This document shows positions 34,742-45,684 of a stretch of 64,000 nucleotides of DNA, one piece after another; the stretch's first letter is position 1; every line of letters begins with the position of its first letter. The notes beneath the pieces are model-generated. The model ran no database searches, was not told the DNA's origin, and saw only the letters and a list, made by a program, of their open reading frames with translations. The DNA comes from Monoplex corrugatus (Eukaryota > Mollusca > Gastropoda > Littorinimorpha > Ranellidae): contig JAPXFY010000023.1 of NCBI GenBank assembly GCA_030674185.1, positions 22,878,361 to 22,942,360 of the forward strand, in the 5' to 3' direction. The translations under genes and the position numbers were made by a program.

Positions 34742-34742
<1 letters not shown>
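34396..34742 (-). mobile_element. Rearranged fragment of zinc-finger-ended LINE (family D)
   Basis: Two pieces of the 35465-37095 element lie in swapped order: 34396-34513 equals 36046-36165, and 34514-34742 equals 35508-35745. The second piece encodes, on the minus strand, a C-terminal finger FVCDRCDRDCHSRIGLH with HSRKC (C-x2-C ... H-x4-C). The order implies a tandem duplication or template switch. CA tracts border both sides. Confidence 0.8.

Positions 34743-34743
<1 letters not shown>

Positions 34744-34774
<31 letters not shown>
34744..34774. repeat. (CA)n microsatellite
   Basis: Short pure CA run beginning inside the LINE-D fragment, right after ctcccaagag. Confidence 0.95.
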
Positions 34775-34776
<2 letters not shown>

Positions 34777-34929
34777 ATCAGAATATTCATAGTCATACTC
34801 GTGCACAAACGGTTCCACACAGTGACTAATCCTACATGCACATATACCTGTGGTCATCAACATGTGTACGTTTCACTGATTCATCAGCATCATCATCATG
34901 CTGTTATTGTGCATGTGGGGATTTCTTTT

Positions 34930-35208
34930 TTTTTTTTTTTTTACTGATTACCATGACTTCAGCTTTCTTGCTATTTAGCTCCAATCCTTTATTTTTGCTT
35001 TCTATTTCAATTATATTCACATGATTTTGCAATTTGCACAGTGTCATCTCCGTAACGAATCCAGGGCATTCTTCTAGGTTTTTCATGATGGTTTCACTGT
35101 AAAGTGAAAACAAATCTGGTGACAGAACACAACCTTGCCTGACTCCTCTTTGGGTATTTTGGAAAGAGCTTATATCGTTTTCTATGATCATTTTGCTGTT
35201 TGTTTGAC
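34930..35208 (-). mobile_element. Internal RTE RT fragment
   Basis: Minus-strand translation shows RQGCVLSPDLFSLYSETIMKNLEE and, further on, NSKKAEVMVIS. It corresponds to the RT region (about 4010-4325 of the first RTE) with a deletion that removes the YADD segment. A poly-T run at 34925 flanks it on one side. Confidence 0.82.
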
Positions 35209-35233
35209 TGATTACATTATACATATAGTCATC

Positions 35234-35234
<1 letters not shown>

Positions 35235-35298
<64 letters not shown>

Positions 35299-35335
35299 CA
35301 CACACACATATATATAATATATATATATATATATT
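35235..35335. repeat. (CA)n-(TA)n microsatellite
   Basis: A CA run followed by tatatata. Confidence 0.95.
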
Positions 35336-35462
35336 ACTGATTACATATACCTATAGCCATAGACATATACACATATCACTGATTACATATATCTATAGCC
35401 ATAGACATATACACATATCACTGATTACATATATACCTATTGCCATAGACATATATACGTCG
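35333..35462. repeat. 42-bp satellite block 1
   Basis: Units of atcactgattacatatacct followed by atagccatagacatatacac. Same array as the blocks at 37100-37226, 41441-41555 and 42260-43800. Confidence 0.9.
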
Positions 35463-36000
35463 GCCTCTTTACATCTCAGGAGATGATAGTCTGCACCAGG
35501 AGGCGTTGTGGTCATGACGTGCACTTTCTGCTGTGGCTGTGCAGGCCGATTCTAGAGTGGCAATCTCTGTCACATCTGCCACATACAAACTGAGTCGCTC
35601 TTGTTTGGTTTCTGGAACGTCGCCTGTGAAGAGCCCTTTTCTCATCTGCACTTTCTACTCTCCTCCTCTCCGCATTCACAACGCCTTGCCGAATGGTTGT
35701 CCTCCATGCCGCCCTGTCTTCCGCCAGAGTCTCCCAAGAGCCTGGGTCAATCCCTTAGCTTTTAAGGTCCCTTTTGAATGCGTCTACAAAGCGAAGCTGT
35801 GGGCGGCCTGGAGTTCGCTTCCGGTTTGCCAGTTCGCGGTAGAAAACACCTTTTGGGATGCGTCCATCCTCCATTCGACGCACATGGCCAAACCAGTGTA
35901 ATCCGCGTTGGCTTAGGAGGGCAAAAATGGTGTGTAGGCCCGCACAACGGAGGACCTCTGTGTTGGTCAACTTGTCTTGCCATTGGATGCTGAAGATGCG

Positions 36001-36549
36001 TCACAAGCAGCGGAGATGGAAAGTGTTGAGCCTCTTTTCTTGGCTGGTGTATGTGGTCCAGGATTCACTAGAGTAGAGAAGTGTGCTCAACACACATGCT
36101 CTGTACACCTGCATTTTGGTGTTCACAGTGAGATTGCTGTTGGACCAGACCCGCTTATTCAGTTTAGTCATGATTGATGAGGCCTTTGCAATTCTGGCGC
36201 TGATTTCAGCGTCCAGAGAGAGGTTGTCGCTTATGGTGGACACCAAGTACTGGAATTTGTGGACAGTGTTGAGGTTGTAGTCTCCAATGTGTAGAGATGG
36301 TGGTTCTTCACAGCCTTGGCCTAAGATCTCAGTTTTCTTCAAGCTGATTGTGAGACCAAACTCTCTGCAAGCGTGGGAGAAGTGACCAACGAGCCTCTGG
36401 AGATCTTGTTCACTGTGGGAAGCCAGCGCAGAATCATCTGCAAAGAGAGCTTCCCTGATGGTCTTCTTTTCCACTTTAGTTTTGGAACGAAGCCTGGCAA
36501 TGTTGAAGAGCTTTCCATCGGTCCTTGTATGAAGATTTGCAGAAGGCAT
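36001..36549 (-). pseudogene. LINE-D reverse transcriptase, C-terminal half
   Basis: A 182-residue frame with ALFADDSALASHSEQDLQRL (catalytic aspartates), LTISLKKTEIL, then ACVLSTLLYSSESWT and the connection to the C-terminal domain. The final segment (35755-35970) continues in a third frame with HWFGHVRRMEDGRIPKGVF and GRPQLRFVDAFKRD. Confidence 0.8.
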
Positions 36550-37093
36550 AGGTCAGCAGCATTGAGAAGAAGATCCCGAACAGAGTTGGGGCCAAAACGC
36601 ACCCCTGTTTCACTCCACTGCTGATCCTAAAAGGCTCTGATGTGGCACCATTGTAGCACACAGTGCTATGCATATCCTCGTGGAAAGACTCGATGACAGC
36701 TGATAGTCTTGGGGGGCAGCCGATTTTCTTCAAAAGCTTGAAAAGACCACTCCGACTGACCAGGTCGAACGCTTTCGTGAGATCAATGAAGGCGACGCAA
36801 AGGGGCATGTGTTGCTCGCGGCACTTTTCCTGTAGCTGCTGGACAGAGAAGATCATGTCGATTGTCGATCTTCTGGCCCTGAAGCCACACTGGGACTCAG
36901 AGTAGACGCGAGCTGCCAGCCTCTGAAGACAGGTTAAGACGACTCTGGCGAATGCTTTCCCAACAATGCTGAGGAGTGAGGTTGCGTGATAATCATTACA
37001 ATCACTGCAGTCGCCCTTGTTCTTATACAGAATTACTATCCTCGCGTCTCTCATGTCTCTTGGAATGAAGCCTTCCTTCCAGCACATGCACAA
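36476..37093 (-). pseudogene. LINE-D reverse transcriptase, N-terminal half
   Basis: An open frame of 205 residues covering RT blocks up to KQGCVLAPTLFGIFFSMLL. It then loses frame near 36540. The catalytic FADD block continues in the adjacent frame (36001-36549). Tyr-Arg-Pro of the usual NYRPISLL block is replaced by YHATSLLS. Activity would require EN and an unbroken frame, both absent. Confidence 0.8.
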
Positions 37094-37098
37094 AATAT

Positions 37099-37226
37099 AT
37101 ACAGATCACTGATTACATATACCTATAGCCATAGTCTTTTACACACATCACTGATTACATATACATATAGTCATCAATATATATACATATCACTGATTAC
37201 ATATACATATAGTCATCAATATATAT
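37099..37226. repeat. 42-bp satellite block 2
   Basis: Three units, one with ctttta and catcaatat variants, between the family D and CR1/L2 LINEs. Confidence 0.88.
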
Positions 37227-37894
37227 GAGTAGATGTCGCACCAGCAGGCAGCAAAAGTGTGTGTGGTGTTTTACAGTGATTTTATCGTGGTTCTATTTGA
37301 TTTTATGCATTGGATTTTGTATCAGTTTGTTCCTTTTAAATCCCGACATACGGTGATGTAAATTTTTTTTTTTTAAATGTTGAATATTTTACCAGATAAT
37401 CTGATTTTAAAGTTTTTATACCTACTTTTCATCATTTTAATTCAGCCGCTCAAGTCGGACATTTTATCTGTGAACTGTGTTTACGTTTTAGCCTACTGTG
37501 TTCGCCCAACGCTACAGCTCCCAAACCTTTGTGTTCTCTGGTTTTAAGTGTTGTGAACTGACCAACCCACACACCAACCTGCAAGTATCATCCTCTCCTG
37601 ACTGGCTCGCAATTATGGACCCGTCTTTTATAAAACAAATTGGACTGACACTTTTTAAACACAGCAAGTGCTACCTCGGTGGAGACGTCTACCAGCGCAT
37701 ACGAACACTGGGGCTGTGTCAGAAGCCCCGCACTGCGCGATCCTGTCGTGCTGGACGTCTCCACCGTCTTTGGCACAACCTGCCTCCTGCTGTACCAGTC
37801 CGACACCACTTTTCGTCTTCTGCTTCTTCGTCTCCTCCACTGCCCCTGCCCTCGACCTTGCTGCTGCAAACTTCGTGTCCTCCTCTGCCGTCTT

Positions 37895-38225
37895 CGCCTT
37901 CTGTCCTGATGGTGCCGCCTGCACCTTCTGTCCTGGTGGTGCCGCCTTCGCCTTTTGTCCCACCGGTGCCACCTTTGCTTTCTGTCCCCGGTGCCGCCTT
38001 CATCTTCTGTCCCGCCGGTGCCGCCTTTGTCTTCTGTCCCGCCGGCGCTGCCCTCATCTTCTGTCCCGCTGGTGCCGCCTTTGTCTTCTGTCCTGCTGGT
38101 GCCGCCTTCGTCTTCTGTCCTGCGAGTGCCGCCTTCGTCTTCTGTCCCGTCGTTGCTGCCTTCATCTTCTGCCCCGCTGATGTCGCCTTCGTCTTCTGTC
38201 CCATCGGTGCTGCCTTCATCTCCAC
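37895..38225 (+). repeat. 27-bp coding minisatellite within the CR1/L2 element
   Basis: Twelve or so units like ttctgtcccgccggtgccgc. In the endonuclease frame each gives nine residues such as SSVPPVPPL. Other frames also stay open (FCPAGAAFV), so reading-frame choice relies on continuity with the endonuclease. Confidence 0.85.
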
Positions 38226-39922
38226 TTCGGCCGCCGCCATGCGACTCTGATAAACTAAAACTATGCCTTTTTAACGCTCAGTCAACATGCACAGATGGCA
38301 AGGCCGATGTCATTGCTGACTTTATCGCAGATGAGCATGTTGACATTGCTTTTATAACCGAAACATGGCTTAACCCCCTTGGTCATGAACTTATACATGT
38401 GAGTCTCACTCCGAGTGGTTACAGGCTTGCTTCTTTCCATCGCTCATCCCGAGATGGTGGTATCGCCATCCTCTACAACGACTCACTCCATTCCCGTCTA
38501 TCTTTGTCGCAGTCTCTGCCTTTCTCCCATCCTTCTTTCGAGCACGTTGAAGTATCCTTCCAATCCACCCCTCACCCCATCACCTTCTCCTGTGTCTATC
38601 GACCTCCACCTAGCTCTGCCAACAAGCTCACCACATCCATGTTTCTCTCTGACTTTGACCAACTACTTGACTACTACTGCCTCTTACCTGGAAATCTCAT
38701 CATTCTAGGTGACATCAATGTCCACTATGACAACACTCACCGTTATGACACAAGACATATCTTCAACTCTCTGTCCAATCACAATATGACTCAAAACATT
38801 TCTGAACCAACCCATCAAAAAGGTCACATTCTTGACTGGATCATTTCTCGTGATCACCACAATTCAGCTACTGACAACTGCTTAGTTCTTTCTACCCGTC
38901 TAACTTCAACCCTTCCATCTGACCACTCTGCAATTCTCTGTTCTCTTGACATTTCTCCTCCTTCCCATACCACGCGCACAGTGACTCGACGCAATCTCAA
39001 ATCTATCGACCTCTCCACATTTTCATCTGATGCCTTCCGTCTCCTTTCTGAAAAGTCACATAACCTTGCCGATAAATTCTATACTACTCTCCACCATCTT
39101 CTGGACACTCATGCTCCAGCCACAACCCGTCTTTTACCTGACCGCCCCCCTACCCCCTGGCTCACTCATGAGATTGCCTGTGCAAAACGTGCCCACCACA
39201 GAGCAGAGCGCCGCTGGCGCAAATCCAAACTCACTGTTCATAGGCAACTTTTCCAAGCCTCTAAAACAAAAGTATCCACCCTCATTGCATCTGCAAAAAC
39301 AAGCTATTTCCAAACCAAAATCCTGAATGCCTTTTCTTCAAAAGAACTGTTTACAACCATGAATCATCTCCTTGGCACCCGGAAAGATTTACCTCTCCCA
39401 ACAAAACACACAAATGAAGAACTCCCATCTGTATTCTCCAAGTATTTCACCACCAAAATACAAACTCTTCGTGACAGGCTTGACAGGACACCCTGTCAAC
39501 CATGCCCACCTGACCCTTCCTTCTCTGGCACACCTCTTACTACTTTTACCCCAGTCTCACAAGAAGAAATTCTCAACACAATCAGATCCATGTCGTTCAA
39601 AACCTGCGAACTGGATCTTTTTCCAGGTTCTCTCTACTCTGACTGTCTCCCTACTCTCCTCCCATTCATCACTGACATCATCAACATTTCTCTTCAAACT
39701 GGAACTGTCCCAGATTCTTTCAAGTCTGCTATTGTTCACCCTCTCCTCAAGAAATACAACTTAGACCCAAATGAACTGAAAAATTACCGGCCTATCTCTA
39801 ATCTCTCTTTCTTGTCAAAGCTATTCGAAAAAGTTGTCCTCAACCAGCTGAACTCTCACCTGTCTGCCAACAATCTCCTCAATCCTTTCCAGTCAGCCTA
39901 CCGCCAGTGCCATAGCACTTAA
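37955..39922 (+). pseudogene. CR1/L2 ORF2: Pro-rich leader, endonuclease and first RT blocks
   Basis: A 655-residue frame. After the proline-rich repeats the endonuclease starts at about residue 105 (LKLCLFNAQS), with FITETW (catalytic Glu), IILGDINVHYD and LPSDHSAIL near the end of the domain. A basic linker follows (CAKRAHHRAERRWRKSK), then RT block 1 (NYRPISNLSFLSKLFEKVV, about residues 610-628) and QSAYRQCHST. The frame ends at a TAA where related proteins have Glu, so one nonsense change separates it from the RT core. The true start is uncertain because the 5' part is repetitive and open in several frames. Confidence 0.85.
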
Positions 39923-41109
39923 ACTGACCTGCTACACATTCTCAACAATCTCCTCCTTGCAACTGATACTGGCAAAGTCTCTCTCCTCACACTCCTTGAT
40001 CTGTCTGCAGCCTTTGATACCATTGATCATGGTATTCTCCTTTCTAGACTTCATCATACTTTTGGCATCTCTGACATTGCTCTCTCCTGGTTCACTTCAA
40101 ATCTATCAAACAGAAAACAAACTGTTCTCATCAATGGCACTTACTCTCACCCTGCATACCTGACCTGCGATGTTCCACAAGGATCTGTCCTTGGCCCTGT
40201 TCTTTTCATTCTTTACACCTCCCCCTGTCCACCATCATCAACTCCCACTCTATAAAACACCACTTCTATGCTGATGACACCCAACTTCAAGACAGTGACT
40301 CACCTGACAATATACAGCGCCTCTTGACTCGCACCACTGAGTGTTACTCGGACATTAAGAACTGGATGACATACAATAAACTTCAGCTTAATGACGACAA
40401 GACAGAAGCTATCCTCATTGGCACCCATCAGAAACTTTCTCAGCTGCCTCCTCTTTCTCTCCCATTATGTAACACATCAGTCCCAATTTCTGATTCAGCT
40501 AAAAACCTCAGAGTCTGCATTGACTGTACCCTGTCCATGAACGACTTTGTTTCTCAAACTGCCAGATCTTGCTACTATCACCTCCATCGTATAAGCCTGA
40601 TCAGGAAGTATCTCTCTGTCGAAACAACTGCAAAACTCGTTCTCTCCTTCATAATGTCTCGCATTGACTATTGCAATTCACTCCTGTCCGGTCTTCCTGC
40701 CTCCACCATTCACATCCTACAGAGCATTCAAAGCAATGCTGCACGCCTTGTACTCAAAAAGAAAAAAGCTGACCACATATCTCCTTTCCTGGCACAACTT
40801 CACTGACTCCCTGTATCAAAGCGCATACAGTACAAACTAGACACCATGTGCTACAAAAGCCTCAATAACGCAGCCCCCGATTACCTGTCAAGCCTACTTG
40901 AGATCTATGTTCCCTCACGTACCCTCCGCTCTGCCTCCGATCCTCTGACTTTTCGCTTTCCACGCACTAAGCTCAATACCTATGGTACACGAGCCTTCTC
41001 TGTTTCTGGTCCACTTTCCTGGAACAAACTTCCTCTCTCAGTCCGTCAGCAACCTACTTTTGTCTCCTTCAAGTCCGCTCTCAAAACTCACCTTTTCTCC
41101 TTTGCATAA
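39923..41109 (+). pseudogene. CR1/L2 ORF2: RT core and C-terminal region
   Basis: Continues from the TAA: LLTLLDLSAAFDTIDH, DVPQGSVLGPVLF, then a frame change near 40222 within a C-run, then HHFYADDTQLQDS with the catalytic aspartates at about 40264-40280. Downstream are LQLNDDKTEAILIG, ISRIDYCNSLLSGLP-type and NAARLVLKKKK blocks. A TGA at 40804 replaces the conserved Trp of LHWLP. The last frame ends with WNKLPLSVRQ and SALKTHLFSFA before TAA, the usual C-terminus of this group. Confidence 0.86.
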
Positions 41110-41241
41110 AATCCTGACCTCACTCAACCCCCTCTGCAGCCTGTCTCCACTCGGAAGGGAATCACATTGTAATATATAATTGTATATAATATGCTCTCTA
41201 TAATTTTCCATTGCTTTTATTCTTTCTCCCCATTTATAGCC

Positions 41242-41256
41242 GTGTGCGTGTGTGTG

Positions 41257-41313
<57 letters not shown>

Positions 41314-41360
41314 TGTGTGTGTGCGTGCATGTGTGTGCGTGCATGTGTGTGTGTGTGTTT
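41242..41360. repeat. (GT)n microsatellite inside LINE 3' UTR
   Basis: A GT tract between tttatagccgtgtgcg and cagcgcttagatttg; a CA tract lies at the same place in the reverse copy at 25785-25960. Confidence 0.93.
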
Positions 41361-41440
41361 CAGCGCTTAGATTTGATTTTATCAAGATTTTGCACTATAT
41401 AAATATTGTAATTATTATTAATTATAATTATTATTATTAT

Positions 41441-41556
41441 TATATATATATCACTGATTACATATACATATAGTCATCAACATACATACATATCACTGAT
41501 TACATATACGTAGTCATCAACATATGTACATATCACTGATTACATATACCTATCTC
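41441..41556. repeat. 42-bp satellite block 3
   Basis: atcactgattacatatac units with catatagtcatcaacatac variants. Confidence 0.9.
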
Positions 41557-41569
41557 TGTGGCTTTTTTC

Positions 41570-42250
41570 GTCGATGGTGACGTTCGGCAGCGGAAAATTA
41601 GTTATCTTAAAACACAGCGACGTTGATGGCCAAAACAACGAATGCGCGATCGGCACGGTTTCTGACAACGACCACAGTAGTAGTATACTGTGGAGTCATC
41701 CACCGTGGGGCATTTGTGTCTTTGTCTAGCTTCTATAGCGCGCTCAACTCCATCCTCTTCATAGCTCTTTGCTCCCGCGAAAACAGCAGCTCTCCACCCC
41801 ACTCGATCCTGGGCAACTGTATCCCAGTTCGCAACATTGATAGAAAATTCCATCATGGACGTTTTACACTGGTCCATGAAGCGAAGCTTGGGTCGTCCAA
41901 CGTTACGCGTGCCCTCAGACAGTTCCCCACACAGTATCTGCTTGGGGATTCTGGAGTTATCCATGCGCGCAACGTGACCAAGCCACCTGAGACGCCGAGA
42001 CCGCAGGATGGGATATAGTGACTGAATACCAGCTCTTTTGAGCACTTCTGTATCTGGGACTGTATCTTGCCATTCAATTTTAAACATTTTTCGTAAACAC
42101 CTTATATGAAAACTATTTAACATGACCAGCATACAGGGTCCACGTCTCGCTCCCGTAAAGGAGTGTTGAGAGGACACGTGTTTGGTAAATTAGAGTCTTG
42201 GTTTATATCCTAAGCTTATAATTTTCCCATGCTCTTTTCATACGTTTCTT
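41570..42250 (-). mobile_element. Divergent LINE of family D, 3' part
   Basis: The minus strand encodes a 191-residue open frame (41602-42177) with RCLRKMFKIEWQDTVPDTEV, LRWLGHVARMDNSRIPKQI, GRPKLRFMDQCK, and a terminal finger YYYCGRCQKPCRSRI with HQRRC. The finger spacing matches the 35463-37098 element, but the sequence is clearly different, so it is a second subfamily. Lies between satellite blocks. Confidence 0.8.
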
Positions 42251-42259
42251 GAATGCGGC

Positions 42260-43800
42260 TGTAGACATAGCCATATACACATATCACTGATTACATATAC
42301 CTATAGCTATAGCCATATACACATATAACTGATTACGTATACCTATAGCTATAGCCATATACACCTCACTGATTACATATACATATAGTCAGTAACATAT
42401 ACACATATCACTCACTACGTATACCTACAGCAATAGACATATACACATATCACTGATTACATATACCTATAGCCATAAACATATACACATCACTGATTAC
42501 ATATACCTATAGCCAGAGGCATATACACATCACTGATTACATATACCTATAGCCATAGTCATATACACATATCATTGATTACATGTACCTATAGCCATAG
42601 ACATATACACATCACTGATTACATATACACCTATAGCCATAGTCATGTACATATCACTGATTACATATACCTATAGCCATAGACATATACACATATCACT
42701 GATTACATATACCTATAGCCATAGTCATGTACACATATCACTGATTACATATACCTATAGCCATAGTCATATACACATATCACTGATTACATATACCTAT
42801 AGCCAGAGACATATACACATATCACTGATTAAGTCATATACACATCAATGATTACATATACACCTATAGCCATAGACATATACACAGATCACTGATTACA
42901 TATACCTATAGCCATAGGCATATACACATCACTGATTACATTGCCTATAGCCATAGTCATATACACATCACTGTCTATTACACCTCACTGATCATATACA
43001 CCTATAGCCATAGTCATATACACATCACTGATTACATATACCTATAGCCATAGTCATGTACACATATCACTGATTACATATACCTATAGCCATAGTCATA
43101 TACACAATCACTGATTACATATACCTATAGCCAGAGACATATACACATATCACTGATTAAGTCATATACACATCAATGATACATATACACTATAGCCATA
43201 GACATATACACAGATCATGATTACATATACCTATAGCCATAGGCATATACACATCACTGATTACATTGCCTATAGCCATAGTCATATACACATCACTGTC
43301 TATTACACCTCACTGTCATATACACTATAGCCATAGTCATATACACATCATGATTACATATACTATAGCCATAGTCATGTACACATATCACTGATTACAT
43401 ATACCTATAGCCATAGACATATACACCTCACTGATTACATATACCTATAGCCATAGACATATACACATATCACTGATTACATGTACCTATAATTATAGAC
43501 ATATACACATATCACTGATTACATATACCTGTAGCCATAGACATATACACCTCACTGATTACATATACCTATAGCCATAGACATATACACATATCACTGA
43601 TTACGTGTACTATAATTATAGCATATACACATATCACTGATTACATATACCTGTAGCCACGACATGTTCACGTATCACTGATTACATATACCTATACCTT
43701 GACATATACACATATCATGATTACATGTACCTATAGTTATAGACATATACACATATCACTGATTACATATACCTATACCCATAGACATATACACATGGCA
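42260..43800. repeat. 42-bp satellite block 4 (main array)
   Basis: About 37 units. A period of 42 is measured at ttacatat starts 42661 and 42703. Within it, 42800-43060 and 43110-43400 resemble each other over about 300 bp, including the unusual gattacattgcctatagcc and cactgtctattacacctc variants. This indicates a segmental duplication inside the array. Confidence 0.93.
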
Positions 43801-43959
43801 CAATATAACTCAAAACACATTCTGCATCTGACTAAAGATTGTGTTTCAGGAGCATCTGAGGTTTTGGTTCTGAGTGTGACAGGTGCGAAACGTTTGTTAT
43901 GTACAGAGGCGATCTGAATGGTAGGACGGTAAAGAACCATCAAGATGGCGGTCATAGTC

Positions 43960-44212
43960 ATCATCATCATCATACATCATCATCATCTTAATGTGCCCTA
44001 CCGCATGGCGTTGGCGATCATGGTGGCCCTCCATACGAATCTATCCGTTATCGTTGTGAGTATATCTCTTGTCCTTTCTGTCCTGATCCACTTTGTAAAA
44101 CTGTCTAATATTTTCTCCCTGGGTCAACCTGGGGCTATTCCCACCCCTAGCCTTCTTGTTGTGACTAGGTGCTACAATTTTTCTTGTCTCATAAAATGTC
44201 CTGTAAATGTTG
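43960..44212 (-). mobile_element. RTE 3' fragment
   Basis: catcatcatc, then taccgcatggcgttggcgat and ccctgggtcaacctgg: the reverse of the RTE end. Confidence 0.85.
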
Positions 44213-44324
44213 ACAAAAGACAAAACGGCGGTGAGCGATTATAATCTTCATACTGACCGTGAGATTTGATAGAAGACCAGTGGAGATATTTTTAAGGGGG
44301 GGGGGGTGTAAAAGAGTAATGAGT

Positions 44325-44560
44325 AAACAGGCTTTAGGCTTATGCCATGATTTTTGTCGATCTTCTTCATCACATGGCATCAGTGGAATCAATGCATATG
44401 GAATTTACTTAGAGCGCAGAGACGTCATCTTGAGAAACTGAAACTGAAACTAAAACTGAAACTGAAACTAAAACTGAAACTGAAAAGAAAACTGAAACTA
44501 AAACTGAAACGAAAGTAAAACTGAAACTGAAACTAAAACTGAAAGTAAAACTGAGTAACT
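44325..44560 (+). mobile_element. SINE-like element of type 3, 3' part with long tail
   Basis: aggctttaggcttatgccat, then gcatatggaatttacttaga, gcgcagagacgtcatcttga and a tail of about 15 gaaactgaaactaaa units. The tail extends the (TGAAAC)n seen at 28904. Confidence 0.65.
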
Positions 44561-44749
44561 GTGTTATTGCTTATGCTTTCTTTTCTTCGTGATCACATGT
44601 GCTGCATTGTTCTGAACACACTGTAGCAGAGAAACTTCTTGTGTTCGCAAGCCAGCAAGCACAGCATTAGAACGGTCTAGCTGGGAAGTTATTGCAGCGG
44701 AAACTTATAACAGTTTCGTTATAAGCCATCAGTGAAGTCGACCATTCAC

Positions 44750-45235
44750 AATAACTCTTCTTCCTTTCATCCTTTTGGGTCCCTTATCCTGTCCACCGTC
44801 ATCCTGCGTTGTCAACCATGCTAGCAAAGCAAAAACTTAACCTTGCTCCTTCTGTTACTGTCACCTGGTGTCACCTGTAGCGCATTACCTTTGTTTCCAT
44901 CCTGTACTGTCTCCGCGTTGTCAACCATGCTAGCAAAGCGAAAACTTAACCCTTTGACTCCCTCATCCTGTCTACTGTCATCCTGCGTTGTCAACCATGC
45001 TAGCAAAGCAAAAACTTAACCCTTTGACTTCCTCATCCTGTCTACTGTCATCCTGCGTTGTCAACCATGCTAGCAAAGCGAAAACTTAACCCTTTTGCTC
45101 CCTCACCCTGTCCACCAGCATCCTGTATTGTCAACCATGCTAGCAAAGCAAAAACTTAACCCTTTGACTCCTTGGCCCTGTCCACCATCATCAAACGAGG
45201 TCAACCATGCTAACTAATCAAAACCTTAACCCTTT
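44750..45235. repeat. 70-bp tandem repeat built from ttaaccctttgact-type sequence
   Basis: gtcaaccatg occurs at 44920, 44990, 45060, 45130 and 45200, giving a period of 70. Each unit holds gctagcaaagcaaaaactta, then accctttgactccctcatcc. It appears to be tandem amplification of one arm of the foldback element family at 33400. Confidence 0.88.
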
Positions 45236-45345
45236 CACTCCCTCATCCTATCCACCAGCTTCCCTGGTGTTTAGGGTGAGGGAGTCAAAGGGTTAAGTTT
45301 CTGCAGTTGGTGGATATAACGCTGGAGTCAAAAGGGTTAAAGATG
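45225..45345. mobile_element. Foldback/MITE-like element next to the 70-bp array
   Basis: ttaaccctttcactccctca...accagcttccctgg is followed by the opposite sense gtgagggagtcaaagggtta. A second reverse end, gagtcaaaagggttaa, lies at about 45340. Confidence 0.65.
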
Positions 45346-45684
45346 GGAAGATGACTCCTGCCTCTCGTTCCACACCTGTCCTGAAAGCGATCAATAATGT
45401 GATGGCACTGAGCGTGTTTAGTAATGATGCAGGTTGTAGTAAGTATATCGTTTGACTCGCACCTGTCTGTGACATGATTGTGCTGCACTTTTATTGATTT
45501 GTGCATTGCGTTGTTCTATGAATCTTGGTGTAACTATTTTACTCGTTCAGCTTGTGTAACGACAGGCTTTTAGTTTTGGTACGACCGTGGATGTGCTGTA
45601 AGACAAAATAAACAGAGAATAGTATGTTATATCACTGTATTCATATCTTTCCATCTCGCATTCTGTTATACTATACAGACATTG
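45346..45684. other. Unannotated sequence
   Basis: No domain, RNA or repeat recognised. Confidence 0.5.

Larger units (their letters stand above)
35463..37098 (-). mobile_element. 5'-truncated LINE of family D (RT plus C-terminal C2HC finger)
   Basis: Minus-strand order: RIVILYKNKGDCSDCNDY, SLLSIVGKAFA, FIDLTKAFDLVSR, KQGCVLAPTLFGIFF, ALFADDSALASHS (YADD-type box, about 36430), TLLYSSESWT, WFGHVRRMEDGRIPK, GRPQLRF and the C-terminal cysteine/histidine finger. The endonuclease is missing, so it is 5'-truncated. Frame changes occur near 36540, 36010 and 35750. The satellite flanks it on both sides, with atatatac present at each edge as a possible 8-bp target duplication. Confidence 0.86.
37227..41440 (+). 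mobile_element. Long CR1/L2-type non-LTR retrotransposon
   Basis: About 4.2 kb: a 5' region with a Pro/Ser/Val-coding minisatellite, AP-endonuclease, RT with FYADD, a C-terminal region, and a 3' UTR holding a GT tract and ending in ttagatttgattttatcaag, gcactatataaatattg and (ATT)n. A short repeated 3' tail and EN-RT layout fit the CR1/L2 group; exact clade is unassigned. It interrupts the 42-bp satellite. It is nearly intact: I find one TAA, one frame change and one TGA in ORF2. Confidence 0.88.

Noticed and set aside
37498..38250. Separate host gene with FCPAGAAFV repeats
   Set aside because: It is an alternate frame of the 27-bp array inside the CR1/L2 element; the frame that joins the endonuclease is the better candidate.
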